IMG/VR virus record: IMGVR_UViG_3300028920_001322
Span: 1-20,756 of that record
Direction: 5' to 3' (one strand)
DNA from: a virus
DNA length: 20,756 bases
Shown: positions 12,290-19,161 of the stretch, in pieces
How the letters are laid out: each line of letters begins with the position of its first letter
Numbering within the stretch: the first letter of the stretch is position 1
Notes under the pieces: generated by a model
What the model was told of the DNA's origin: nothing
The model's database searches: none
Seen by the model: the letters and a program-made list of their open reading frames with translations, nothing else
Position numbers and translations under genes: made by a program

Positions 12290-12389
12290 GACAGAGAGGG
12301 GCGTTAATCCTCCCTGTCAGAGGCTAGAAAATGGCTGATAATTTGGAGGGAATGAGTAGAGGCATGGGGTAGCAATCCCACACCTCCAA
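12290..12389 (+). ncRNA. Structured intergenic element, possible small RNA or bidirectional terminator
   Basis: Two independent folds are visible. The first, 12290-12318, pairs GACAG with CTGTC and GAGG with CCTC across a single A/C mismatch, with a loop of about nine bases. The second, 12343-12389, pairs TTGGAGG (12343-12349) with CCTCCAA (12383-12389) and contains an inner hairpin TGGGG/TCCCA around TAGCAA (12365-12380). The second is like an acceptor stem with an adjacent T-arm-like hairpin but has no D or anticodon arm. No open frame covers the region. It lies between a plus-strand gene end and a convergent minus-strand gene end. A folded RNA or a terminator are both possible; orientation is uncertain. 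Confidence 0.45.
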
Positions 12390-12413
12390 TACTATATGTG
12401 TAGTTAATGTTAT

Positions 12414-12917
12414 TTATACCTTTTGGTCTATGACTACTTTAGATCGGGTTTTATTTGAATATAAACAATCTGAATAAAATTCATCTAATAATTGTTCATG
12501 GGGGGCATCCTGAATGTCAATATCATCAAATGGATATGGAAGTCTTTGATTTTCTTCATGAAGTATTTTTGCAAATAAATACTGTAAACATTTCATATGC
12601 TCAAACCGAATGGGAGTTTTTCTGCAATATCCAGCATAAATGGTTACAATTTCTGCACAAGTTGGAGATTCCATTATTAATTTTATGTCTTTTTGTGGAG
12701 TTTTGTCTGTTATTTTTGACAGTCTGCTAGAAATCTCAATACAATGGTTCCTAAACATAAAGTCTGGATAATCCATCAATATGTCTGATTGATACGCCAA
12801 AAAACAGCGATTATGTAAAGAATCCTTGGGGTATTGTTCAAGAATTTCTTCACATATTCCAATTTTGTTCAGTATGTCAGGTATTTCCGTTTTGTTCAGT
12901 ATGTCAGGTATTTCCAT
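12414..12917 (-). CDS. Cassette 7c: hypothetical protein with N-terminal 9-aa tandem repeat, 167 aa
   Basis: Start ATG 12917, with a GGTGA about 20 bases upstream and a TATA box at 12941-12948 on the minus strand; longer frames run through the promoter and the upstream gene. The first 18 residues are an exact 9-residue repeat, EIPDILNKT/EIPDILNKI, caused by a 27-bp tandem duplication. The rest is helical with scattered cysteines and histidines (ILEQYPKDSLHNRCFLAYQ, SPTCAEIVTIYAGYCRK, FEHMKCLQYLFAKIL). No recognised family; an all-helical, possibly metal-binding protein. Last gene of the minus-strand group between Mu-F-like and protease genes. Confidence 0.6.
   Translation of the reverse strand: MEIPDILNKTEIPDILNKIGICEEILEQYPKDSLHNRCFLAYQSDILMDYPDFMFRNHCIEISSRLSKITDKTPQKDIKLIMESPTCAEIVTIYAGYCRKTPIRFEHMKCLQYLFAKILHEENQRLPYPFDDIDIQDAPHEQLLDEFYSDCLYSNKTRSKVVIDQKV
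12863..12916. repeat. 27-bp tandem duplication
   Basis: Units 12863-12889 and 12890-12916 are identical except for the last base. The duplication begins exactly at the start codon of the minus-strand gene and keeps the reading frame, adding nine residues to the N-terminus. This points to a recent slippage or recombination event. Confidence 0.9.
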
Positions 12918-12936
12918 GTTAGTATCTATGTCACCA

Positions 12937-13155
12937 TCACTTATATAGTTTTTGGTACTCTTCATACTTTTCATACATATCAATGTTATCTACTATGCAA
13001 TCCCGCGAAACCTGTATGTTGTTCATTGCCAGAATAAACGACAGTTCTTCGCGGGTTAGCTCATACTGAACGTTATATTCTAGTATGTCTTCTAGCTCGG
13101 TACAGTTCCCGAAAGGTACCAATAACAATAGTAAAACTAAAGAGCATTTATTCAT
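12937..13155 (-). CDS. Cassette 7b: small secreted protein, 72 aa
   Basis: Start ATG 13155, eight bases after GGAGAATG; an ATG three codons earlier is an alternative. It overlaps the upstream minus-strand gene by eight bases. The N-terminus MNKCSLVLLLLLVPFGNC is a signal peptide or a membrane anchor; the Cys at the end of the hydrophobic stretch is not a standard lipobox. The mature part is acidic and helical with tyrosines (DILEYNVQYELTREELSF, MYEKYEEYQKLYK). A small exported protein in a moron-like cassette could alter the host envelope or block superinfection (inference). Confidence 0.6.
   Translation of the reverse strand: MNKCSLVLLLLLVPFGNCTELEDILEYNVQYELTREELSFILAMNNIQVSRDCIVDNIDMYEKYEEYQKLYK
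12941..12958 (-). promoter_or_regulatory. Archaeal promoter for the 167-aa minus-strand gene
   Basis: The minus strand reads GTACCAAAAACTATATAA, a weaker BRE (ACCAAAA) with TATATAA, lying in the last codons of the upstream minus-strand gene. The TATA centre is about 28 bases from ATG 12917. No plus-strand gene starts here. Confidence 0.55.
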
Positions 13156-13396
13156 ATCCGACATTCTCCATTACGGTGGTGATCTTTTCCCCACAAAATG
13201 GGCAAAACTTGAAGGTTTTGGTTACATAATACCGATGATTGTTGTTGGTAATAATTCCTATGTTCATTACCAACGATTCTCCGTTCTGCCACATGAGATC
13301 CTGCATGGGCTCACAACAATATTCATATATGGTATCTTCTTCAATTTTTTCCTTCGCGGGGATGATCCGCGTATGGAATCTTCGAATTATTTTCAT
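13148..13396 (-). CDS. Cassette 7a: zinc-ribbon protein, 82 aa
   Basis: I place the start at ATG 13396 (MKIIRRFHTRIIPAK); the longer frame to 13441 would pass through the TATA box. A Cys-Cys pair (YEYCCEPMQ) about 35 residues before CPFCGEKI gives a zinc ribbon of the kind common in small phage proteins that end in CPFCGEKI. Between them is a beta-strand region (SLVMNIGIITNNNHRYYV). Such proteins are widespread and of unknown function. First gene of the minus-strand group, driven from the promoter at 13417-13436. Confidence 0.65.
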   Translation of the reverse strand: MKIIRRFHTRIIPAKEKIEEDTIYEYCCEPMQDLMWQNGESLVMNIGIITNNNHRYYVTKTFKFCPFCGEKITTVMENVGYE

Positions 13397-13416
13397 GTAT
13401 ATCATAACAACTACAT

Positions 13417-13436
13417 AGTATATATAATTTTCGGGG
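13417..13436 (-). promoter_or_regulatory. Archaeal promoter for cassette 7
   Basis: The minus strand reads CCCCGAAAATTATATATACT. The TATA centre is about 28 bases from ATG 13396, giving a very short leader. On the plus strand the same bases give TTTTCGGGGGAC just before a 13-codon mini-gene (ATG 13443). Confidence 0.7.
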
Positions 13437-13442
13437 GACATA

Positions 13443-13484
13443 ATGAAACTTATAAATCCTGTTGATGAATGGTGGTTAATTTAA
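13443..13484 (+). CDS. Possible 13-aa leader peptide before the prohead protease
   Basis: ATG 13443 follows TTTTCGGGGGAC, the same motif that precedes most virion genes here, and encodes MKLINPVDEWWLI then TAA. It is out of frame with the protease gene that starts 26 bases later. It may be a translated leader, a remnant of the original gene start, or chance. Two adjacent Trp codons are notable, but no attenuator-like hairpin is seen. Confidence 0.3.
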   Translation: MKLINPVDEWWLI

Positions 13485-13510
13485 ATATTATTATATAGGA
13501 GGTGATATTT

Positions 13511-14797
13511 TTGGTTTGGGATGCATCAGCCGCGAGAAAACAAATATTTAGCGGTGATAGAATCGACGAAGACGGAAAGCCAATCAAATCAAAATGTTCT
13601 AAGTATTTTTTACAAGTTTTGGGAAATGGAGACAACAAGGGAGATTATAAATATCCCATAGGTACCCCGTCGCAATTTCCAAATCGAGGAGCTTTGATTG
13701 CCGCGTATCAACGAGCTTCTCAGTTTGCTCCAGAATTACATTCTAAAATCAAGAATATGGCTAATAGATACGGCATAAAGTTTCCAGCAATCTCTCAAAA
13801 CGAGATTACAATTAACGCAGGGCTTGATACGGAATTTGGGGGCGGAAAGATACGGGTTCCGATGATTTTAATGAGAACGGGAATATACAACAATCTAGAA
13901 AAAGTTCCCGAACAATTAGAGGAGGCTGCACCTGGTTTTAATCATAGACCTATTACTATATTTTCGGAGGAACAGTTGGGACATACCGAAAATGGAGTTG
14001 CTACAAATAATACCGTCAATGTCGGAAAAATTGAAGGGGCAATTTGGCGAGAAGATACCCAAGATATTTTCGGATATGGGGTATTAGATGAATCGCGGAC
14101 ACCAGATTGGCTAATAAACCGAATAAATAATGGTGAAAATCTTGGAATATCTGCCGCATATTGGCATGATACCGAAGATAATATAGAGACTAATTATATA
14201 ATTGACAACGTATCAATTTTGGAGCCGCAAAAAGCAGCATGTGAGCCACCAAACTGTGGGCTCAATTTAAATACAAAAACAGAAATAAAGGAGGAAGATA
14301 ATATGACCATCGAACTTAATGAGAAGATCATTCTTGAAAAAATTGAACAGATAGCAGGAATGAAACAAAAAATTGAACAGAATGCCAAAGAAATGGCAGA
14401 ACTTAATGAACAAATTGAGGGATTCGAGGCCGAAAAAATTCAGATGAAGGAACAATTCGATGCAGATCTTAAGGGTGTCGTGGCCGAAAAGGATAAGGCC
14501 ATTGGAGAACTTACGGAAAAAATTTCTGGATACGAAACGGAGATAGAGAAATCCAAATTCCTGAAACAGTTCCCAGAAGGTGTCGAAGTTCCCGATGAAT
14601 TGATTGAAGCGTACATCAAGAATCCCGAAAATATTGTCAGAGAACCAGAATTAAACGAAAAATATATTAAGCTTATGACTCCCAAAGGCGGGGAACATAC
14701 TAAAGTTTCCGGCGAAGAGTTTCCGGAACAGAATAGCAAAAAACTTGAAGAGAGTAAAGAAGATGATGAGTTTTGGGAAACTCATTTCGGAAAATAA
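13511..14797 (+). CDS. Prohead protease fused to scaffold
   Basis: 428 residues. I choose TTG 13511 because AGGAGGTGAT at 13497-13506 is correctly spaced; a GTG at 13502 lies inside that site. Residues 1-90 form a small domain with YKYPIGTPSQFPNRGALIAA and FAPELHSKIKNMANRYG, similar to domains seen at the front of some prohead proteases. Residues ~110-250 resemble DUF2213-type prohead proteases: VPMILMRTGIYNNLEKVP, FNHRPITI (candidate catalytic His), VGKIEGAIW, LGISAAYW (candidate Ser) and VSILEPQKAACEPP. Residues 265-428 are a coiled-coil scaffold. The order protease, scaffold, decoration, capsid is standard. The catalytic residue assignment is by eye. Confidence 0.75.
   Translation: MVWDASAARKQIFSGDRIDEDGKPIKSKCSKYFLQVLGNGDNKGDYKYPIGTPSQFPNRGALIAAYQRASQFAPELHSKIKNMANRYGIKFPAISQNEITINAGLDTEFGGGKIRVPMILMRTGIYNNLEKVPEQLEEAAPGFNHRPITIFSEEQLGHTENGVATNNTVNVGKIEGAIWREDTQDIFGYGVLDESRTPDWLINRINNGENLGISAAYWHDTEDNIETNYIIDNVSILEPQKAACEPPNCGLNLNTKTEIKEEDNMTIELNEKIILEKIEQIAGMKQKIEQNAKEMAELNEQIEGFEAEKIQMKEQFDADLKGVVAEKDKAIGELTEKISGYETEIEKSKFLKQFPEGVEVPDELIEAYIKNPENIVREPELNEKYIKLMTPKGGEHTKVSGEEFPEQNSKKLEESKEDDEFWETHFGK
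14303..14797 (+). CDS. Nested scaffold protein from internal start
   Basis: Within the protease gene, in the same frame, ATG 14303 is preceded by AAAGGAGGAAGATAAT, a ribosome-binding site as strong as those of the capsid genes. Translation here gives a 164-residue acidic coiled coil (MTIELNEKIILEKIEQIAG, then long Glu/Lys heptads) ending in FWETHFGK. This is the layout of lambda C/Nu3, where a separate scaffold is made from the 3' part of the protease gene. The internal site is seen directly; its use is inferred. Confidence 0.65.
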   Translation: MTIELNEKIILEKIEQIAGMKQKIEQNAKEMAELNEQIEGFEAEKIQMKEQFDADLKGVVAEKDKAIGELTEKISGYETEIEKSKFLKQFPEGVEVPDELIEAYIKNPENIVREPELNEKYIKLMTPKGGEHTKVSGEEFPEQNSKKLEESKEDDEFWETHFGK

Positions 14798-14828
14798 ATA
14801 AAATTATTATTATAAGGAGGAATTATAT

Positions 14829-15275
14829 ATGTCTAAAATTCAAACTATTGGAGAAAATGGCATCCAGCTTCCGTGTGCAGCCGAAACAATTAAAAGAGGC
14901 TATTTATATAAAATGAGTTCCGGTAACATGACGGTAACAGCTTCTGTTGATGATAAACCAACTGGGGTTGCATGCTGGGACTCCACCGATGCTGACGGTG
15001 ACGCTAAAACTATGACCGCGGGGGACTATTGGAACTTCTATCCTATTGGATGCGGACAAATTGTGGAAGTCGCGTTCCTAGCATCTCAGTCTTTGGTTGC
15101 GGGTGTTACGGAAATCTATACGTCACAAACGGCGGAAACTGACGGATTGGCCGGAACTAGTAGTGGGAACTCTGCAACTGCTATCGGTCATTACATGGGC
15201 CGTAAGAATGTTACTACATCAACAACCGCTGGAACTTGTTACCCAGTGTTACTTGATGTAGAAAACGCAAACTGA
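14829..15275 (+). CDS. Head decoration protein candidate, 148 aa
   Basis: ATG 14829 has AAGGAGGAATTATAT upstream. The protein is beta-rich and small (IQLPCAAETIKRGYLYKM, then VTASVDDKPTGVACWDS, AGDYWNFYPIGCGQIVEVA, LVAGVTEIYTSQTAETD, GHYMGRKNVTT). The pattern of an early 'RGYLYKMSSG' strand with 'PTGVA' resembles DUF2190-like capsid decoration or cement proteins, and its place directly before the major capsid gene is the usual one. The assignment rests more on position and fold type than on a motif. Confidence 0.6.
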   Translation: MSKIQTIGENGIQLPCAAETIKRGYLYKMSSGNMTVTASVDDKPTGVACWDSTDADGDAKTMTAGDYWNFYPIGCGQIVEVAFLASQSLVAGVTEIYTSQTAETDGLAGTSSGNSATAIGHYMGRKNVTTSTTAGTCYPVLLDVENAN

Positions 15276-15317
15276 TTACGATTATATTAAAATTATTATA
15301 CTTAGGAGGTAATATTT

Positions 15318-16280
15318 ATGCCAGCAAGTGCAATAGGAGCTATGTCTCCAGATCAAATTTCTAATTTCGTAAAAAGGCGAGCAAGCCTAATTTTGGAGAA
15401 AATCGACCAGACCATGATCACGAAACCGTCGGTGGGCCGATATTTCCCTGTAAACACTAGTTTGACGTCTGAAAGAGTAGAATTTTATGTTACTCATGGA
15501 AATCCTGGTGTTCCCCATACCACACTTTCAGGAACTGTTGAAAGAGTGCGTGACAAACAACTGAAAAAAGTTCAGGATATCAAATGGCACCACTACGGAA
15601 CTTTCGTACCCGATGAGTACAAAACTAAAGTACGGATTGATGATTCTATGGCCGATGCTGCCAGATATGCTCAGAATTTCTTCAATTATATACAGGATTT
15701 TGATATTATTACGGAACTCAAAGCTAGCAACAACACAAATACGACCGATGCCGCCACTGATTACTGGACAGACGATACCGGGCGAAACATAGACAAAGAT
15801 ATTGCAAACGCTCTCCAAACCATTCTAGAATATTCTAACGTTCAAAACATAAACGATAGAAAGTGGATCTGTATCTATCCGGGCAAAGCAGTTGGTGGGT
15901 TGATGGAACTGGACACTGTCAACGGAAATGTAGTAAGAAGAATGGAAGATTATTTGAAAGAGGCTTGGAAAGGTGGAATTGAATTTGTTCCATTTTCTCC
16001 AACGAAAGACGCAGACGGTAACGAATATCTAGACAACTGGAATACTTCTTCTGATGCTTTGGGGACTTCTGCCATAATTTGTGCTACAGGACCTGACGTT
16101 CTTAAGAATGTGGAATGGAGACCTCCCGAAATTAACAGAGCCGAAACCTGGAGAACTCATGGAGAAGGCGAAAATGTTCTTTACAAAAAGTGTACTGGCG
16201 CGGTAATTGTACCTCAATATGACAGCAATATGGAAACTACGCCGCTTGTATTTGAACTAACTGGTGTGGTGGAAAGCTAG
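15318..16280 (+). CDS. Major capsid protein, HK97-fold candidate
   Basis: 320 residues with the strongest ribosome-binding site of the region (AGGAGGTAATATTT). It follows protease/scaffold and decoration genes. Recognisable HK97-type features: an N-terminal helix (ISNFVKRRASLILEKIDQ), a strand-rich E-loop-like region (VEFYVTHGNPGVPHTT, KKVQDIKWHHYGTFVPDEY), a spine-helix-like segment (MADAARYAQNFFNYIQDFD), an ALQTILEYSNV helix, KWICIYPGKAVGGLMEL, and a C-terminal strand region TGAVIVPQYDSN. It probably forms the icosahedral shell. Identification is by position, length and pattern; a structure prediction would confirm it. Confidence 0.75.
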   Translation: MPASAIGAMSPDQISNFVKRRASLILEKIDQTMITKPSVGRYFPVNTSLTSERVEFYVTHGNPGVPHTTLSGTVERVRDKQLKKVQDIKWHHYGTFVPDEYKTKVRIDDSMADAARYAQNFFNYIQDFDIITELKASNNTNTTDAATDYWTDDTGRNIDKDIANALQTILEYSNVQNINDRKWICIYPGKAVGGLMELDTVNGNVVRRMEDYLKEAWKGGIEFVPFSPTKDADGNEYLDNWNTSSDALGTSAIICATGPDVLKNVEWRPPEINRAETWRTHGEGENVLYKKCTGAVIVPQYDSNMETTPLVFELTGVVES

Positions 16281-16313
16281 ATCCTGATTCCTATACTGTC
16301 TAGGAGTGTAAAT

Positions 16314-17678
16314 ATGAAAAAATTTATTACTTTGGTTCTGGCTATGTCTCTGTTGTGGGGCATGGCTGGAGCCGAAAAACTCAATTATGAGCGCCTATTC
16401 AACGGAGACCAAAAAGTACAGGGATTTTGGATGGCCGATGACGCAAATCTAGAATTTGGTGACGATCTCGATATGACTATGTTGTATGACGAGACTACAA
16501 ATGATAGATTTGAACTTACGATGACGTCAGGCGGAATGTATTTTGACGTAACGGATATTACTTTCTATACTGATGATGCTACCAACGAATCTCTGACGTT
16601 CACTGGATTTGTTCCAGCGTTTGGCGCTGGAATCGCTATACCTGATGACATGTCCGCGACGTTTGGGGACGATTCTGATGCTACAATTACATATGATGAA
16701 ACAACTGACAACGAACTAGAAATAACATGTAGTAACGGTATTTCTGTTGAATCTGCCACTACGTTTGATTCGACCGTCGGTATTTCTGACGATCTGACTA
16801 TGGCAGCCAACAAAGATATTACGATGAGTGGAACTGCTGTCCTCACAGGTGTTACGGGAACTTACTCTGGTACAGTGCAAGGGGAGCAAATAACAAGTAC
16901 GGACGACGCTCTAATTTACGATGATGTAACATGTAATGATATAATTGTAAATGCTACCGTTGATATCGATGGAAATGTTGATGTAGATGGTAACACTGAT
17001 TTAGATTTGTTGAATGTTTCCGAATCTGCAACTTTCAACGAGGCCATCATAGTTGACAAGGAGATAGGCACGGCGCCATTTACTATCACAAGTACGACCG
17101 TGGTAGCAAATCTCAATGTTGACCAAGTCGATGGAAAGGACAGCACGGATTTTGTTCTTTTGGATGGTACCCAAGAATTGACGGCTGATTGGGATGCAGG
17201 AGATTATGAAATTACCGCCGATGATCTCACTTCAGATAATGATACTACGGTAGGTGGGGCATTGGATGTAGACGGGGCTACCACATTGGATGGGTTGACC
17301 GTTGCAGAAGCCGCCACATTTTCATCTACGATCGATGTTGATGGAGCGTCTACACTCGATACGACCACCGTGTCAGAAGCAATGATATTCCATGCCACCA
17401 GAGACAGTTCAGCATCTTATACTGTTTTGGCAACTGATTATTACGTTTTGTTGAATTATACAGATACTGGAACGGTTTCTGTTACAATTCCTACATCATT
17501 GTTGACAGATGGTAGGACTTTGCATTTCAAAGACGAGCAACTAAACGCGTCCGGATATGCCATTACGATCGCTACCGAGGGAGCGGAACAAATTGATGAA
17601 TCCGACACTGCAACGATAAGTTCAGACGGTGGATCTCTGTCTCTGTTTTCTGATGGTACGTCCTGGTTCGCTTTCTGA
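16314..17678 (+). CDS. Secreted fibre-like protein with beta repeats, 454 aa
   Basis: Residues 1-20 are a Sec signal peptide (KK, core FITLVLAMSLLWGM, cleavage AGA). Residues 40-140 carry two copies of a GDDLDMTMLYDETTND type unit; residues 215-360 carry repeats of VDGN/ATTLD-(G)LTV-EAATF type, typical of elongated beta-helix fibres. Residues ~362-454 form a C-terminal domain (SYTVLATDYYVLLNYTDTG, LHFKDEQLNASGYAITIAT, LSLFSDGTSWFAF) seen at the end of many phage fibres. Almost no lysine and many Asp/Thr. It is probably a trimeric adhesin or head fibre. A signal peptide on such a protein is odd, since fibres usually assemble in the cytoplasm. Ribosome-binding site TAGGAGTG; the next gene starts nine bases after the stop. 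Confidence 0.7.
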   Translation: MKKFITLVLAMSLLWGMAGAEKLNYERLFNGDQKVQGFWMADDANLEFGDDLDMTMLYDETTNDRFELTMTSGGMYFDVTDITFYTDDATNESLTFTGFVPAFGAGIAIPDDMSATFGDDSDATITYDETTDNELEITCSNGISVESATTFDSTVGISDDLTMAANKDITMSGTAVLTGVTGTYSGTVQGEQITSTDDALIYDDVTCNDIIVNATVDIDGNVDVDGNTDLDLLNVSESATFNEAIIVDKEIGTAPFTITSTTVVANLNVDQVDGKDSTDFVLLDGTQELTADWDAGDYEITADDLTSDNDTTVGGALDVDGATTLDGLTVAEAATFSSTIDVDGASTLDTTTVSEAMIFHATRDSSASYTVLATDYYVLLNYTDTGTVSVTIPTSLLTDGRTLHFKDEQLNASGYAITIATEGAEQIDESDTATISSDGGSLSLFSDGTSWFAF

Positions 17679-17687
17679 GGTGGACAA

Positions 17688-18320
17688 ATGAAGGCACTGA
17701 TAACGATTGTTGTTATGGTGGGGATTCTTATAATCCCCCTTTCCAGTGCTACTTGGGGATCAAATTTTAATACTCCGATAACACTATCTGGTGATGCCAT
17801 TACTGAAATTATCCTCAGGCCTGCGTTAGATTCGGTATCCCTAAAAAAGGAAGACAAGCCAACCCAAGTAACACGTGGTATTGTGCAGGGGTATAGTTTC
17901 CCGATATATGCATGCGATGACGAAGAAATGTTTTTCAGGCTTAGATTGCCTCGCCGGTGGGACGAAGCATCGAATATAACCGTTACTGGTTGCGTTCTAA
18001 TTCCAGAAGCTAATATGAATGGTAAAAAATTTAATCTAAGTATGGACTATATTTGGGGTACCTGTGGCGAGGTTGTTCCAGAAACTAATTATACAACTTA
18101 CCACGAAGTAACATGTTCTAGCGATTTAGCATATGTTTCGTATGATGTAGAGGCTGAATTTCAGTACGATGTTGATCTTGGAAAACCATTGACCGCAGAC
18201 GATACTCTATTTTTCAGAATATACCGTACAGCGGCTAGTTCTGATGAGATCACAGGCGAAGTCGTACTGCTAGAAACATATTTAGTTTTCAAACGTGATA
18301 AATTAGGTGTAATAACATAA
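17688..18320 (+). CDS. Secreted beta-sandwich protein, 210 aa
   Basis: The first ~22 residues form a signal peptide (MKALITIVVMVGILIIPLSSA). The mature protein has FPIYACDDEEMFFRLRLPRRW at about residues 70-90, DEASNITVTGCVLIPEANM, a FNLSMDYIWGTC strand and, near the end, DDTLFFRIYRTAASSDEITGEVVLLETYLVF. This run of strands matches a jelly-roll-like protein found near head genes of marine and archaeal-like tailed viruses, where it is thought to decorate the head or bind surfaces. Start ATG overlaps the upstream stop region (GAGGTGG before ATG), so it is co-expressed with the fibre-like protein. Function inferred from context. Confidence 0.6.
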   Translation: MKALITIVVMVGILIIPLSSATWGSNFNTPITLSGDAITEIILRPALDSVSLKKEDKPTQVTRGIVQGYSFPIYACDDEEMFFRLRLPRRWDEASNITVTGCVLIPEANMNGKKFNLSMDYIWGTCGEVVPETNYTTYHEVTCSSDLAYVSYDVEAEFQYDVDLGKPLTADDTLFFRIYRTAASSDEITGEVVLLETYLVFKRDKLGVIT

Positions 18321-18338
18321 TAATTTATGGTGAATAAA

Positions 18339-18752
18339 ATGACCAATATAAAAAAGAAACGTGGTCGTCCGGCAAAGACTAAAGAAATTGATACAGTTTC
18401 TGAAATTCCCATGCCAGAACCCAAACAAAAATCTTCGTGTACATCCAAAGAAATTTTAGAATTTTTGGATAAATGGGAATCTTCCAGAGGTTCCGAAACA
18501 GTCAAAAAAATAAAGAGCATGGCAACCAATAAAGAAATCATGGTAATGGTTCCGAGATTTGGGAAAGGGAGAGCAATGTCTAACAAGATAGACGGTCCCA
18601 TTGTTGTTGATGGATTTACGTTAGATAGAAGGATTCCAACGATAGTTCAAGAAACTCCACTAATTAGACTGGTTTGCAGGACTGGATTGTTTCAGATATC
18701 CACACTTCCACAAAAATTGGTAAACAAAATTCGCAAAATGGAGAGGAGATAA
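18339..18752 (+). CDS. Basic protein with AT-hook-like N-terminus, 137 aa
   Basis: ATG 18339 has GGTGAATAAA upstream; an ATG four codons earlier overlaps this site. The N-terminus has KKKRGRPAKTK, an AT-hook-like minor-groove binding motif, followed by a Pro/Glu linker, a helix (SKEILEFLDKWESSRGSE), and a C-terminal beta-rich part (GPIVVDGFTLDRRIPTIVQ, IRLVCRTGLFQI) ending in a basic helix KLVNKIRKMERR. It may bind DNA within the head or at the neck. Next gene starts at the base after its stop. Family not recognised. Confidence 0.6.
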   Translation: MTNIKKKRGRPAKTKEIDTVSEIPMPEPKQKSSCTSKEILEFLDKWESSRGSETVKKIKSMATNKEIMVMVPRFGKGRAMSNKIDGPIVVDGFTLDRRIPTIVQETPLIRLVCRTGLFQISTLPQKLVNKIRKMERR

Positions 18753-19151
18753 ATGGGACGATATCTTCCACACAATTTACCCAAAGAACGGGTTGGTTCG
18801 GCTCCACTGTTTGAACAAATTACTGTTACCACCGATGATTCTGGAAACGCTGAGGTAACGTCAGATAATTATATTATTGGTAAACTTCTGGGAATTTATT
18901 ACGATGACGGTACCGTAACAAGTTCCACCACGGCAGTAATAACAGCAACTACTCCAATAACTTTACAATTGGATTCATACGACATAAACAGTAATGATGC
19001 GTTCCGAATTCCGAAAATAAAAACTCAGGATACCGCGGGAAGCGCAAGTACAGATGATTGGAGTTCAATTAATTTACATTCTAAAGTTGTTGTTACTGTT
19101 ACGGGTGGTCAGGTTGAAAAAACGTTTTATGTCTATATAGTATATAAGTAG
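18753..19151 (+). CDS. Virion beta-sandwich protein, 132 aa
   Basis: Begins directly after the previous stop, with GGAGAGGAGAT upstream. The pattern FEQITVTTDDSGNAEVTS, then GKLLGIYYDDGTV, a run of Thr/Ala strands, and a C-terminal VVVTVTGGQVEKTFYVYIVYK matches a widespread small head/neck-region beta protein of tailed phages that sits between capsid and connector genes. Exact role is not established in that family. All beta, no signal peptide, no metal motif. Confidence 0.6.
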   Translation: MGRYLPHNLPKERVGSAPLFEQITVTTDDSGNAEVTSDNYIIGKLLGIYYDDGTVTSSTTAVITATTPITLQLDSYDINSNDAFRIPKIKTQDTAGSASTDDWSSINLHSKVVVTVTGGQVEKTFYVYIVYK

Positions 19152-19161
19152 GTAGATATAA

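Noticed and set aside
12343-12389. tRNA gene
   Set aside because: Only an acceptor-like 7-bp stem and a T-arm-like hairpin (loop of six) are present; there is no D arm, anticodon arm or conserved T-loop sequence.
13085-13465. 126-codon plus-strand open frame
   Set aside because: Antisense to two minus-strand genes that interlock, have sensible start sites and, in one case, a zinc-ribbon motif and in the other a signal peptide; the plus frame has no ribosome-binding site.
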